DNA of 64,000 nucleotides. Source: Rhodanobacteraceae bacterium (GTDB lineage Bacteria > Pseudomonadota > Gammaproteobacteria > Xanthomonadales > SZUA-5). The stretch lies in NCBI GenBank assembly GCA_016713135.1, contig JADJPR010000020.1, positions 496,001 to 560,000 of the forward strand, given 5' to 3'. Below, one piece after another: positions 37,640 to 44,798 of this stretch. Below the pieces are notes generated by a model. It was not told where the DNA came from, searched no databases, and saw only the letters and a program-made list of their open reading frames with translations. The translations under genes and the position numbers were made by a program. Position 1 is the stretch's first letter. Each line of letters opens with the position of its first letter.

Positions 37640-37892
37640 TTTCTTTGACCTCCGACTTCATCAAGCATTTTTCGGTTTTCTGCCGAATGAGGGTTAGCGC
37701 TTCCGCAAGCGGCTTCCTGATTAGTGTCGAACCTCAGTAGCCTCATCCGGACGCTCGGACAATCAAGCACTTACGAGCAACTAACTTCCGGGGTTAGACT
37801 CGCGCAAGTTGTTGTTCTTTGGGCATTGTGAATGGTTCCGGTGCACGGCGCACTGAGGTTCGACGCTAATCAGGAGCGGCTTTACCCTCCTT

Positions 37893-37974
37893 CAATTACC
37901 AATTCTCGTGATTTCGACCCAACGTCGTACTCCCAATTACCAATTCTCGTGATTTCGACCCAACGTCGTACTCC
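37893..37974. repeat. Perfect 41-base tandem duplication
   Basis: The unit beginning CAATTACCAATTCTCGTG occurs twice head to tail (37893-37933 and 37934-37974). It lies next to the hsdS remnant, probably from slipped replication. Confidence 0.9.
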
Positions 37975-37990
37975 GCCAGGTCCTGGCACT

Positions 37991-38160
37991 TCAAACTCTG
38001 GGCGATTTCGCCGGCAAGGAGCGGGGGAGTAACGTGTCTCGCAGGACGGCCATGGTTTTAAATTGTTGGAGTGCATTGGTGCCGCGTTCGTCCTACAGGG
38101 CGGTGATTTCAGCGAAGCGAGCTTGGATCTCGGGTGGCGGGACAACGGTGATTAGTGGAG
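37991..38160 (-). pseudogene. 3' fragment of type I restriction specificity gene hsdS
   Basis: The minus strand reads PPPEIQARFAEITAL, a stop, then QQFKTMAVLRDTLLPRSLPA. This matches the very end of HsdS proteins, which typically finish with LAALRDTLLPKLLSGEL. Only about 55 residues remain and a stop interrupts them, so the gene is dead. It directly follows the hsdM fragment, as after a deletion. Confidence 0.65.
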
Positions 38161-38162
38161 CT

Positions 38163-38660
38163 TCAGGAGTCCCCGTATCCAAGCCCCTTCAATTTGGCGA
38201 TCACATCGATCAGCTCACCTAGACGCTGCTGGTCCAGCGCCGGGCGCGCGTAATCCTTGGGAAGATCGCCTTTGAGCCGAGGGTTGACAGCCTCGATGGC
38301 GATCATTGCATCGTCGACACGGCGACCGATGCTAGCCATGCGCGCACTGGCCTGCAGATAGGGCCAGCGCGCATCGGCCGGCTCCCAGAAGATGTTCGCG
38401 GTCAGATACTCGTCCGGATCCTCCGGATTGGCGCCGGCGTAGTCACCCTCCCCCCCCATCAGCTTGGCGCGATGCGCCTCGAAGCTGTCGGAGGTGTACT
38501 GCAAGAAGATCAGGCCAATTACCACATGCTTGTTCTCCGCCGCGTCCATCTTGTTGCGCAGCTTGTCCGCCATCAGCCACAGCTTGGCCTCGAAGCCAGG
38601 ATTGGCGCCACTGTCGGACTTTTCCTTTCTCGCTTTCGGGGCGGTTGCGGCTTTGGGCAC
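38163..38660 (-). pseudogene. 5' fragment of type I methyltransferase gene hsdM
   Basis: Encodes the HsdM N-terminal domain: FEAKLWLMADKLRNKMDAAE, HVVIGLIFLQYTSDSFEAHR, and PDEYLTANIFWEPADARWPY. It stops after LIDVIAKLKGLGYGDS, before the catalytic NPPF domain, at the junction with the hsdS tail. The likely start is GTG 38660 (PKAATAPKARKEK). A deletion of roughly 2.5 kb would explain the hsdM-hsdS join; no hsdR is seen in the window. Confidence 0.8.
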
Positions 38661-39456
38661 GGGTGAGCGGTCCTGAGAACTTGGAGTCAGCGGTCGATGG
38701 TAGGTGGGTCCCAGACACGGCGCCATAGAGTGCCGTGCAGGACACGGTCGGGCTGACGCGGCATTTCTCGCACGGGTCGGCTGCGGCGTGACACTTCTGT
38801 ACTAACCGTCTTTGAAAAGCGGGGACTCCCGTCGATTCCACAGCCGACGAACGCAGACCCGCGCGCCGGTCGCTGCCGCGAAGCGAGGACACCCGCCAAT
38901 GACACGCCGGCCATCACCACATCCAGCCCATCGAAGCGAGGAAACGAAGCGAGGACACCCATCGATTCCACGGACAACGAACGGGGACACCAGCGTACGT
39001 CGCTACCGAATCCTTCGTGGTTTCAATGGCTTGGGCCGACCAAAGCCGACGCCCGCAGGCGCCTGCGGCGCCGCGAAAGCGAGGACACGCATCGATTCCA
39101 CAGCCGACGATCGTAGGCGCACGTGCCCCTCGCTGCGGATTCCTTCGTGATTTCAACGGCTTGCTCCGGCCCAAGCCAACGCCCCCAGGCGCCCGCGGCG
39201 CCGAAAAGGATGGTCTGTCGCACTCAGTTCGACAGCGAACGAGCCACGCCCAGGCCGCGCAGCCAGCGCTGGCCGATCTCGGCGGCCTTGTCGAGGAGCG
39301 CCGCCTAGAAAGCGAGGACACCCATCGATTCCCAGGCTGGCGACCGCTGACACGCGCGCCAGTCGCGGCTGATTCCTTCGTGATTTCAACGGCTTGGTCC
39401 GGCGAAAGCCAACGCCCCCAGGCGCCCGCGGCGCCTAAAAGGATGGCCTGTCGCAC
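38661..39456. repeat. hsdM upstream region plus stacked RAYT 3' ends
   Basis: 38661-38800 is the hsdM upstream sequence that recurs at 30075-30245. After it at least five RAYT ends are stacked (near 38818, 38880, 38949, 39079 and 39311), each starting with a GCGAGGACACCC-type motif and several continuing through ATTTCAACGGCTTGG to the GGCGCCCGCGGCGCC palindrome. One carries 80 bases of RAYT 3' coding sequence (39224-39305). No intact gene. Confidence 0.8.
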
Positions 39457-40470
39457 TCAGTTCGAGAGCGAACGAGCCACGCCCAGGCCGCGCAGCCAGC
39501 GCTGGCCGATTTCCGCTGCCTTGTCGAGGAGCGCACTTTCGCTGCCGATCACGCGACAGAAGCCTTGCTCGGGCTTGACCGCGCGCACGCGGTGGGTCCA
39601 CTCGCTGGAGTTCATGCCGAGGCGGTCAAGGACGGCCGGCGGCTTGCCCGTGATGCGTCCGCGCTTGGTGGGGTGCCATTGGCGGCCGGTCATGTCGACC
39701 AGTTCGATGTACTCGGTGGTTGAGAGCGCCGTGACCGACAGGCCGCGAATGCCCAGCACCGGCGCCAGTTGAGGTCGACGCGGTTCGCTGGTTGTGGCGC
39801 GACCGTTGCGAACGGTCGTGCATGCCAATGTCTCGCCACCCGGATCCGACTCGATGCCTCGGATACGTTTCAGGATGCTCGTGTGTACCGACCCCTCCAG
39901 TTGCGAGGTCATGCCGGCGCGGATCGGGTTCAAGTCGACATAGGCCATGGCCGACAGCACCGCGGTCTCGTCGAGCAGGACCTGGGATCGGAAGCGCCCT
40001 TCCCAGAACCGGCCCTTGCAGTGGTCCTCAACATTCGCGCGCCGGGCGATGGGCTCACTGAGTGACTTCATGAACCACGAGAGGCTGCAGAGCCGCGCGC
40101 GCAGCACAGCCAGACGGGTATCGTTCGCGACGATCGGCGCCTTCGCTGCTTCGTACTGGCCTTCCTCCGGCGGATACAGTCCCAGCCAGCGGGCGGCGAC
40201 CTCGTCCGGGCCCCAGTCCCGCGCGATGTCGGCATGCATCTCGATCACCACATGCAGGTGATTGCTCATCACCGCATAGGCCCAGATCGAGACGGCATAC
40301 AGCTCCGCCAACTGCGCCAGGCGATCTTCGACCCATTGCCGGCGATGCTCGTGATCCGCGCCGGTGAGCGGATCCCGCCCGCACAGCCAGGCGCGGCGTA
40401 CACAGCGCGACACACAGTGATAGACACCGTTGGCGTTGGCGGGGATCAGGAGGGAGCGGGCTTGCGTCAT
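39457..40470 (-). CDS. REP-associated tyrosine transposase (RAYT), element E3, intact
   Basis: A 337-residue Y1 transposase. The HUH motif is SNHLHVV (histidines near 71 and 73) and the catalytic tyrosine is likely Y177 in AYVDLNPIRAGM. The region CKGRFWEGRFRSQVLLDE is characteristic of this RAYT group. RAYTs cut and join single-stranded REP palindromes. The full element seems to run from the GCGAGGACACCC end near 39311 to the inverted GTGTCCTTGCTT near 40550. Two more intact copies of the same length exist at 46683 and 48587. Confidence 0.9.
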   Translation of the reverse strand: MTQARSLLIPANANGVYHCVSRCVRRAWLCGRDPLTGADHEHRRQWVEDRLAQLAELYAVSIWAYAVMSNHLHVVIEMHADIARDWGPDEVAARWLGLYPPEEGQYEAAKAPIVANDTRLAVLRARLCSLSWFMKSLSEPIARRANVEDHCKGRFWEGRFRSQVLLDETAVLSAMAYVDLNPIRAGMTSQLEGSVHTSILKRIRGIESDPGGETLACTTVRNGRATTSEPRRPQLAPVLGIRGLSVTALSTTEYIELVDMTGRQWHPTKRGRITGKPPAVLDRLGMNSSEWTHRVRAVKPEQGFCRVIGSESALLDKAAEIGQRWLRGLGVARSLSN

Positions 40471-40552
40471 GGAAGCAGCATGCGCGGTTGAATTGGCGCG
40501 GGCTGTCGGAAATCGCTGACGGATGCGTCCGAAAGCGCCGGATTCGTGCGTG

Positions 40553-40800
40553 TCCTTGCTTTGCTGGTCGACAGCGGCTTCCGTCGCGGTTCCGACATCT
40601 TCAAGGCGCTCGCGCTCGGCGCGACCTCGGTGGGCGTCGGGCGGCCTGACATCTGGGGACTCGCAGCCTTCGGGCAGCCAGAGGTCGAGCAGGTTCTGCG
40701 CATCCTGCGCAAGGAACTGTTGATCGCCATGCGCCAAGCGGGCACGCGCACCTTGGCCGAGATCACGCCAGCGTATCTCAGCAAGGAGAGCGCGCGAGCT
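40553..40800 (+). pseudogene. C-terminal fragment of FMN-dependent alpha-hydroxy-acid dehydrogenase, copy 2
   Basis: Same as 31375-31620 but with the original ending MRQAGTRTLAEITPAYLSKE preserved. The FMN-phosphate-binding segment SGFRRGSDIFKALALGATSV is clear. The 5' two-thirds of the gene is missing, cut by the RAYT element end. Convergent with the acidic protein gene. Confidence 0.8.
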
Positions 40801-40813
40801 TCCCGCAGCCGCC

Positions 40814-41137
40814 TCACTCCTGTTCTTCGGCCTCTTCTTCGACCTCCTCTTCAGCCTCTTCCTCTGCTGCCTCTTCTTTCGCTTCCTCGGACGGCTGCGC
40901 GGCGGGTTCCGCTTCGGAAGAAACCTCCGCCGTGGGTTCGGCGGAGGCTGCGCTTTCCTGTGCCGCAGGAGCGATGTCGCCGAACATCACTTCCGGTTCC
41001 GGCATGTACTCCGGGATAACAGGTTGTTCATCAGGAGGAAAAGTAGCCGCAGCGCTGGCCTGTGCGCACATCGGCAACGCGGCGCATGCGAGGGCGACCG
41101 TGGCCAGGAGCAGTTGCGATTTCATCGGTATGGCCAT
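40814..41137 (-). CDS. Secreted glutamate-rich acidic protein, copy 2 (intact)
   Basis: A 107-residue exported protein. Signal peptide MAIPMKSQLLLATVALACAA with cleavage after CAQA, a short body EYMPEPEVMFGDIAPAAQES, and a C-terminal third made almost only of Glu and Ala (SEEAKEEAAEEEAEEEVEEE). The strong negative charge suggests metal or cation binding at the cell surface; that is inference. GAGGAACCG precedes the ATG. It is one of three near-identical genes in the window (others at 31635 and 48017). Confidence 0.8.
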   Translation of the reverse strand: MAIPMKSQLLLATVALACAALPMCAQASAAATFPPDEQPVIPEYMPEPEVMFGDIAPAAQESAASAEPTAEVSSEAEPAAQPSEEAKEEAAEEEAEEEVEEEAEEQE

Positions 41138-41444
41138 CGGTTCCTCGTCGCCACTGAGTGCAGAAGTACGGTAGCACGAAGGGAAGTGGCGCGCATGCGA
41201 CCCACTGCCGGCGATGCTCGTGATCCGCGCCGGTCAAGGGATCCTGCCCGCAGAGCCAGGCGCGGCGTACACAGCGGGACGCCGAACTGGGATGCGCCGA
41301 ACTGGGACACCCGTTGGATTTCACAGCCGACGAACCCAGACACGCGCTGGTCGCTTCTGAATCCTTCGTGCTTTCAACGGCTTGGGCGGGCCCAAGCCAA
41401 CGCCCCCAGGCGCCCGCGGCGCCGAGAAGGACGGCCTGTCGCGC
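41138..41444. repeat. Duplicated flank of acidic protein gene and RAYT end
   Basis: Near-identical to 31960-32290, with a short duplicated tract (CGCCGAACTGGGA twice near 41279-41306) not present in the first copy. It ends with the GGCGCCCGCGGCGCC palindrome of RAYT remnant E4. No gene. Confidence 0.75.
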
Positions 41445-42033
41445 TCAGTTCGAGAGCGAACGAGCCACGCCCAGGCCGCGCAGCCAGCGCTGGCCGATTT
41501 CCGCTGCCTTGTCGATGAGCGCACTCTCGCTGCCGATCACGCGACAGAAGCCGTGCTCGGGCTTGACCGCGCGCACGCGGTGGGTCCACTTGCTTGAGTC
41601 CATGCCCAGGCGGTCGAGGACGGCCGGCGGCTTGCCCGTGATCCGCCCGCGCTTGGTGGGGTGCCAATGGCGGCCGGTCATGTCGACCAGCTCGATGTAC
41701 TCGGTGGTTGAGAGCGCCGTCACCGACAGGCCGCGAATGCCCAGCACCGGCGCCATCTCAGGTCGGCGCGGTACGCTTGCTGTGGCGCGACCGTTGCCAA
41801 CGGTCGTGGATGACAATGACTCGCCGCCCGAATCCGACTCGATGGCTCGGATGCGTTTCAGGATGCTCGTGTGTACCGAACCCTCCAGTTGCGAGGTCAT
41901 GCCGGCGCGGATCGGGTTCAGCGCCGGTCAATGGATCCTGCCCGCAGAGCCAGGCGCGGCGTACACAGCGGGACACGCAGTGATAGACGCCGTGAGCGTT
42001 GGCAGGGACCAAGAGAGAGCGGGCTTGCGTCAT
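41445..42033 (-). pseudogene. RAYT transposase remnant E4, internally deleted
   Basis: Retains the 3' half of the transposase frame (up to about codon 185, near NPIRAGM) joined at about 41921 to the first 40 or so codons (MTQARSLLVPANAHGVYHCV). The HUH domain is missing, so it is inactive. An older, more diverged scrap of the same sequence lies at 42140-42222. Confidence 0.85.
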
Positions 42034-42244
42034 GGAAGCAGCATGGCGCAACCGGCGGGCACCGGCTGTCAGAAGACTCTGACGGCGGTGTCAGAAAGCG
42101 GATGATTTGTGCGTGTCCTCGCTTCCGCTTCCATTGGCTGGCGTCAATACCCATGCGCCCAAGGACGCCGGGCGTCTGTCCCGCGGTCCGCTCGCACTTG
42201 TCGGGGTGCCATCGATGACCTAGGCCCGCCGAATCCAAATTTTT

Positions 42245-42817
42245 TCAGATTGTGCTCTGAGGAATCTGAGTTCTTTGGCGTGATAGCTGCATCCGCAGTG
42301 CTTCAAGGGCGCGCGCCATACAGAGGCGCGTTAACGGTTTTCCGTGGCTGTTGTTGGTAATCATTGATGCAGCGGTTTCCCCGAGGGTTTTGGCTGAGAG
42401 ATCTTCGTTCTCGCGAATTAGTTTCAACAGCGCGGGATCGACGGAATCCAACTGTCCGTCGGTTTCTTTTGACCATAGTTTCTTCGAACCAAGCAGAAGT
42501 TCGTCTAACTTGGATCCAAGGTCACCTAGGCCAGAGTCGGACCAAGCTGCCGATATATAAGCGTAGATCAACCTTTGAACCTGTCGGATATATGGGTCGA
42601 TTACCAGGAGGCTCAGTGAGTCTGCATCGGACCTAGTCTTAAACTTGTAAGCGTGAACGTCGGAGTTCCAAAAGATTCCTTTCGCTAGTTCTTCTGTCGC
42701 TTCCTTTTCGAAGTCCGGGATTTCCGTTGTCGGATAATCCATGAAGGAGGACGATGGTCTTGGCCGTTTGAAATTCCTTCGGAAGCGGCATTCTGTCCGA
42801 AGCTCTGATCCGATCAT
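42245..42817 (-). CDS. Downstream part of, or partner to, the tubulin-like protein
   Basis: The frame has protein character from about MDYPTTEIPDFEKEATEELA (ATG 42742) to the end at ALRMQLSRQRTQIPQSTI; the N-terminal 25 residues before it (ECRFRRNFKRPRP) look out of frame. Mostly helical, no known domain. The end of the tubulin-like frame, which overlaps this one, becomes arginine-rich and unnatural after KEFQTAKTIVLLH, so a one-base shift near 42745 probably separates what was one protein of about 557 residues. Two overlapping genes are the alternative. Low GC. Confidence 0.55.
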   Translation of the reverse strand: MIGSELRTECRFRRNFKRPRPSSSFMDYPTTEIPDFEKEATEELAKGIFWNSDVHAYKFKTRSDADSLSLLVIDPYIRQVQRLIYAYISAAWSDSGLGDLGSKLDELLLGSKKLWSKETDGQLDSVDPALLKLIRENEDLSAKTLGETAASMITNNSHGKPLTRLCMARALEALRMQLSRQRTQIPQSTI

Positions 42818-43916
42818 TTTTCTGGATCGCGTCGAGAAGGCAATTAATCTCCTTGGTCCTTAGGGGCACTGAAAGCCCATTAAGGAATTCATCGGATCCA
42901 CGACGGACGATGGTTGGGTTCGAAATTGCTTTGCTCAAGAGATCTTTTGCTGCACGTCGATTCTGATCGGCATCCGGCGATTCCTCTATCTCACGAAAGG
43001 CCTTGGCAACAAGCACAGCACAACCAGTGCATCGGTTAGCCATCTCCACTGGGTCATAGTCAGGGGAACATTTCGCATCCGGCGAGTTTGCTTCTGCGAT
43101 TTGAAATACAACCGAGGCGCAATACGCATTAATCAACGCCTCCGGTTTGAATGCGTCAGATACCCCTTGATCATTGATGTATTTTGTCGTTGTGTTGCTC
43201 GCCAAGAACAACGCATCTGCTTTTTCTGCCTGAGTCTGTGAGGCGAGCCACTTGACCAAAAATCGGCCCGCATTAATGGCTTCATTCCGATCCGGGTCTG
43301 AACGCTCGTCTCCATTGACAACCAAAATTGGCTCAGCAGGCAGCACACCCATAACCATATGGTAGGTTGAGTTCTTTCGCTTTCGCTTCCTATCTTGCTC
43401 CAGAATTACTAGTGACGAACCGCTTCCTGTTCCGCCGGCTATCGAGGTCATCCAAATTCGAAAGGTCGCGTCATTTCCAAAGATTGAAGCGAGTTGGTTG
43501 TTGTTTCGCGTCAGCATTTCCTTGGTGATTGCTTCCGCGACCGCGCCATAGTCGCATCCCGTGCCATGCTGACCAAGAGTTAAGCGATCCCCGTTGAACG
43601 CGTAGGATTCCTTCTTGCCATTTTCCTCGGCATACGCGACGAACTTGACAATCTCATTCTCGCCATCCGAATCAACAATAGAGTACTCGACGTCAAGCGG
43701 GTGCGCGCGAGTACCAAACAGGTCAATTGTCCAGTACTTAGCGACGCTCCATCGATGCTGCAGATAGTCAACCAAAATATTTCCCTGGCGGGTTCGCAGT
43801 TCGTAAGACAGAGGTTTGCCGAACGATGTGGCAAAGAAGTCGTAACACATCCGAGAGCCGCATTTGCCGAACCCGACGACCTTGGCGTTCAGATTCACTG
43901 GTGGGCGAGATTTCAT
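42639..43916 (-). CDS. Tubulin/FtsZ-like GTPase
   Basis: The tubulin signature is seen in SIAGGTGSGSSLVI (GGTGSGS at about 161-167), preceded at the N-terminus by the nucleotide-binding VVGFGKCGSRMCYDF. Sequence outside these motifs is unlike FtsZ, TubZ or CetZ, so it belongs to a divergent prokaryotic tubulin group. It would be cytoplasmic and could polymerise with GTP. ATG 43916 lies 10 bases after the stop of a small membrane protein gene, so the two are co-transcribed. The last 30 residues look frame-shifted (see 42245). Low GC compared with the host indicates transfer. Confidence 0.72.
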   Translation of the reverse strand: MKSRPPVNLNAKVVGFGKCGSRMCYDFFATSFGKPLSYELRTRQGNILVDYLQHRWSVAKYWTIDLFGTRAHPLDVEYSIVDSDGENEIVKFVAYAEENGKKESYAFNGDRLTLGQHGTGCDYGAVAEAITKEMLTRNNNQLASIFGNDATFRIWMTSIAGGTGSGSSLVILEQDRKRKRKNSTYHMVMGVLPAEPILVVNGDERSDPDRNEAINAGRFLVKWLASQTQAEKADALFLASNTTTKYINDQGVSDAFKPEALINAYCASVVFQIAEANSPDAKCSPDYDPVEMANRCTGCAVLVAKAFREIEESPDADQNRRAAKDLLSKAISNPTIVRRGSDEFLNGLSVPLRTKEINCLLDAIQKNDRIRASDRMPLPKEFQTAKTIVLLHGLSDNGNPGLRKGSDRRTSERNLLELRRSRLQV

Positions 43917-43926
43917 GGCTTCGTTC

Positions 43927-44256
43927 TCAGGTTGGGATGCCAAGTGCTGTTGTCGAGGTTATTGTAAGTATCGCTGCGAAGCGGGCAGTTTTGCTCCCAC
44001 GTAGATACTCAGGAAAAACGCCTGCGATTGTGGCTACTATTCCGGTGAAGATCCCGGCCAATGATAATGACGCTGTGCGGAAATCTTTTGTCCAATCAAA
44101 GAACTGATCCGCCGCAAGGACTACGATGGCAGACATGACGAGGGCAGTTACCATTTCGGGGCGGCGATCGTAACCTCCACCTGCGACGCGCCTTAGCGGT
44201 AGTCTCGAGATTGTGTATGCGCCGATCAGCATTATCGCCGCGATGAAAGGTTGCAC
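43927..44256 (-). CDS. Small multi-pass membrane protein, partner of tubulin-like gene
   Basis: A 109-residue protein with three or four membrane helices (IAAIMLIGAYTISRLPL; MVTALVMSAIVVLAADQFF; LAGIFTGIVATIAGVFPEYL; FAAILTITSTTALGI). Starts with GTG 44256; an in-frame ATG follows eight codons later. It directly precedes the tubulin-like GTPase. Small membrane proteins are common effectors in anti-phage systems, where they damage the membrane when triggered; this role is inference from size and context. Confidence 0.65.
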   Translation of the reverse strand: MQPFIAAIMLIGAYTISRLPLRRVAGGGYDRRPEMVTALVMSAIVVLAADQFFDWTKDFRTASLSLAGIFTGIVATIAGVFPEYLRGSKTARFAAILTITSTTALGIPT

Positions 44257-44397
44257 GGACTGCGGCCTCTCTTCGTTTGGGCGTGGGCCAGAAAGGATAC
44301 GTTACATGCTCATTTCCGGAAAGATGGAGCGAGACAGGTTCGAAAGAGGATGGCGACAAGACGACAAAGAACACGTCACAAGAGGCGAGCAGAAGCG

Positions 44398-44798
44398 AGT
44401 GAGAGCGAGGGCACCCGTCGATTCCTTAGCCGACGAACTCAGGCGCACCGCCGACGACGCGCACGCGGTGGGTCCATTCGCTGGAGTCCATGCCCAGGCG
44501 GTCAAGGACAGCCGGCGGCTTTCCCGTGATCCGCCCGCGCTTGGTGGGTGCCATTGGCGGCCGGTCATGTCGACCAGTTCGATGTACTCGGTGGTTGAGA
44601 GCGCCGTGACCGACAGGCCGCGGATACCCATCACCGGCGCCAGCGCAGGACGGCGCGCTTCGCTTGCTGTGGCGCGACCGTTGCCAACGGTCGTGCATGA
44701 CAATTTCTCGCCCGGATCCGACTCGATGGCTCGGATACGCTTCAGGATGCTCGTGTGTACCGACCCCTCCACTTGCGAGGTCATGCCGGCGCGGATGC
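44398..44798 (-). pseudogene. RAYT transposase remnant E5
   Basis: Begins with a GCGAGGGCACCCGTCGATTC end and holds the middle and 3' coding sequence up to about codon 187 (RAGMTSQ). The last 50 codons are partly missing. It lies between the tubulin cassette and the cyclase-Nudix gene, whose last codons it supplies. The stretch 44257-44397 before it has no gene. Confidence 0.82.

Noticed and set aside
38818..39311. Stacked GCGAGGACACCC units as a CRISPR-like array
   Set aside because: Spacing is irregular and the sequences between units are RAYT-derived, not unique spacers.
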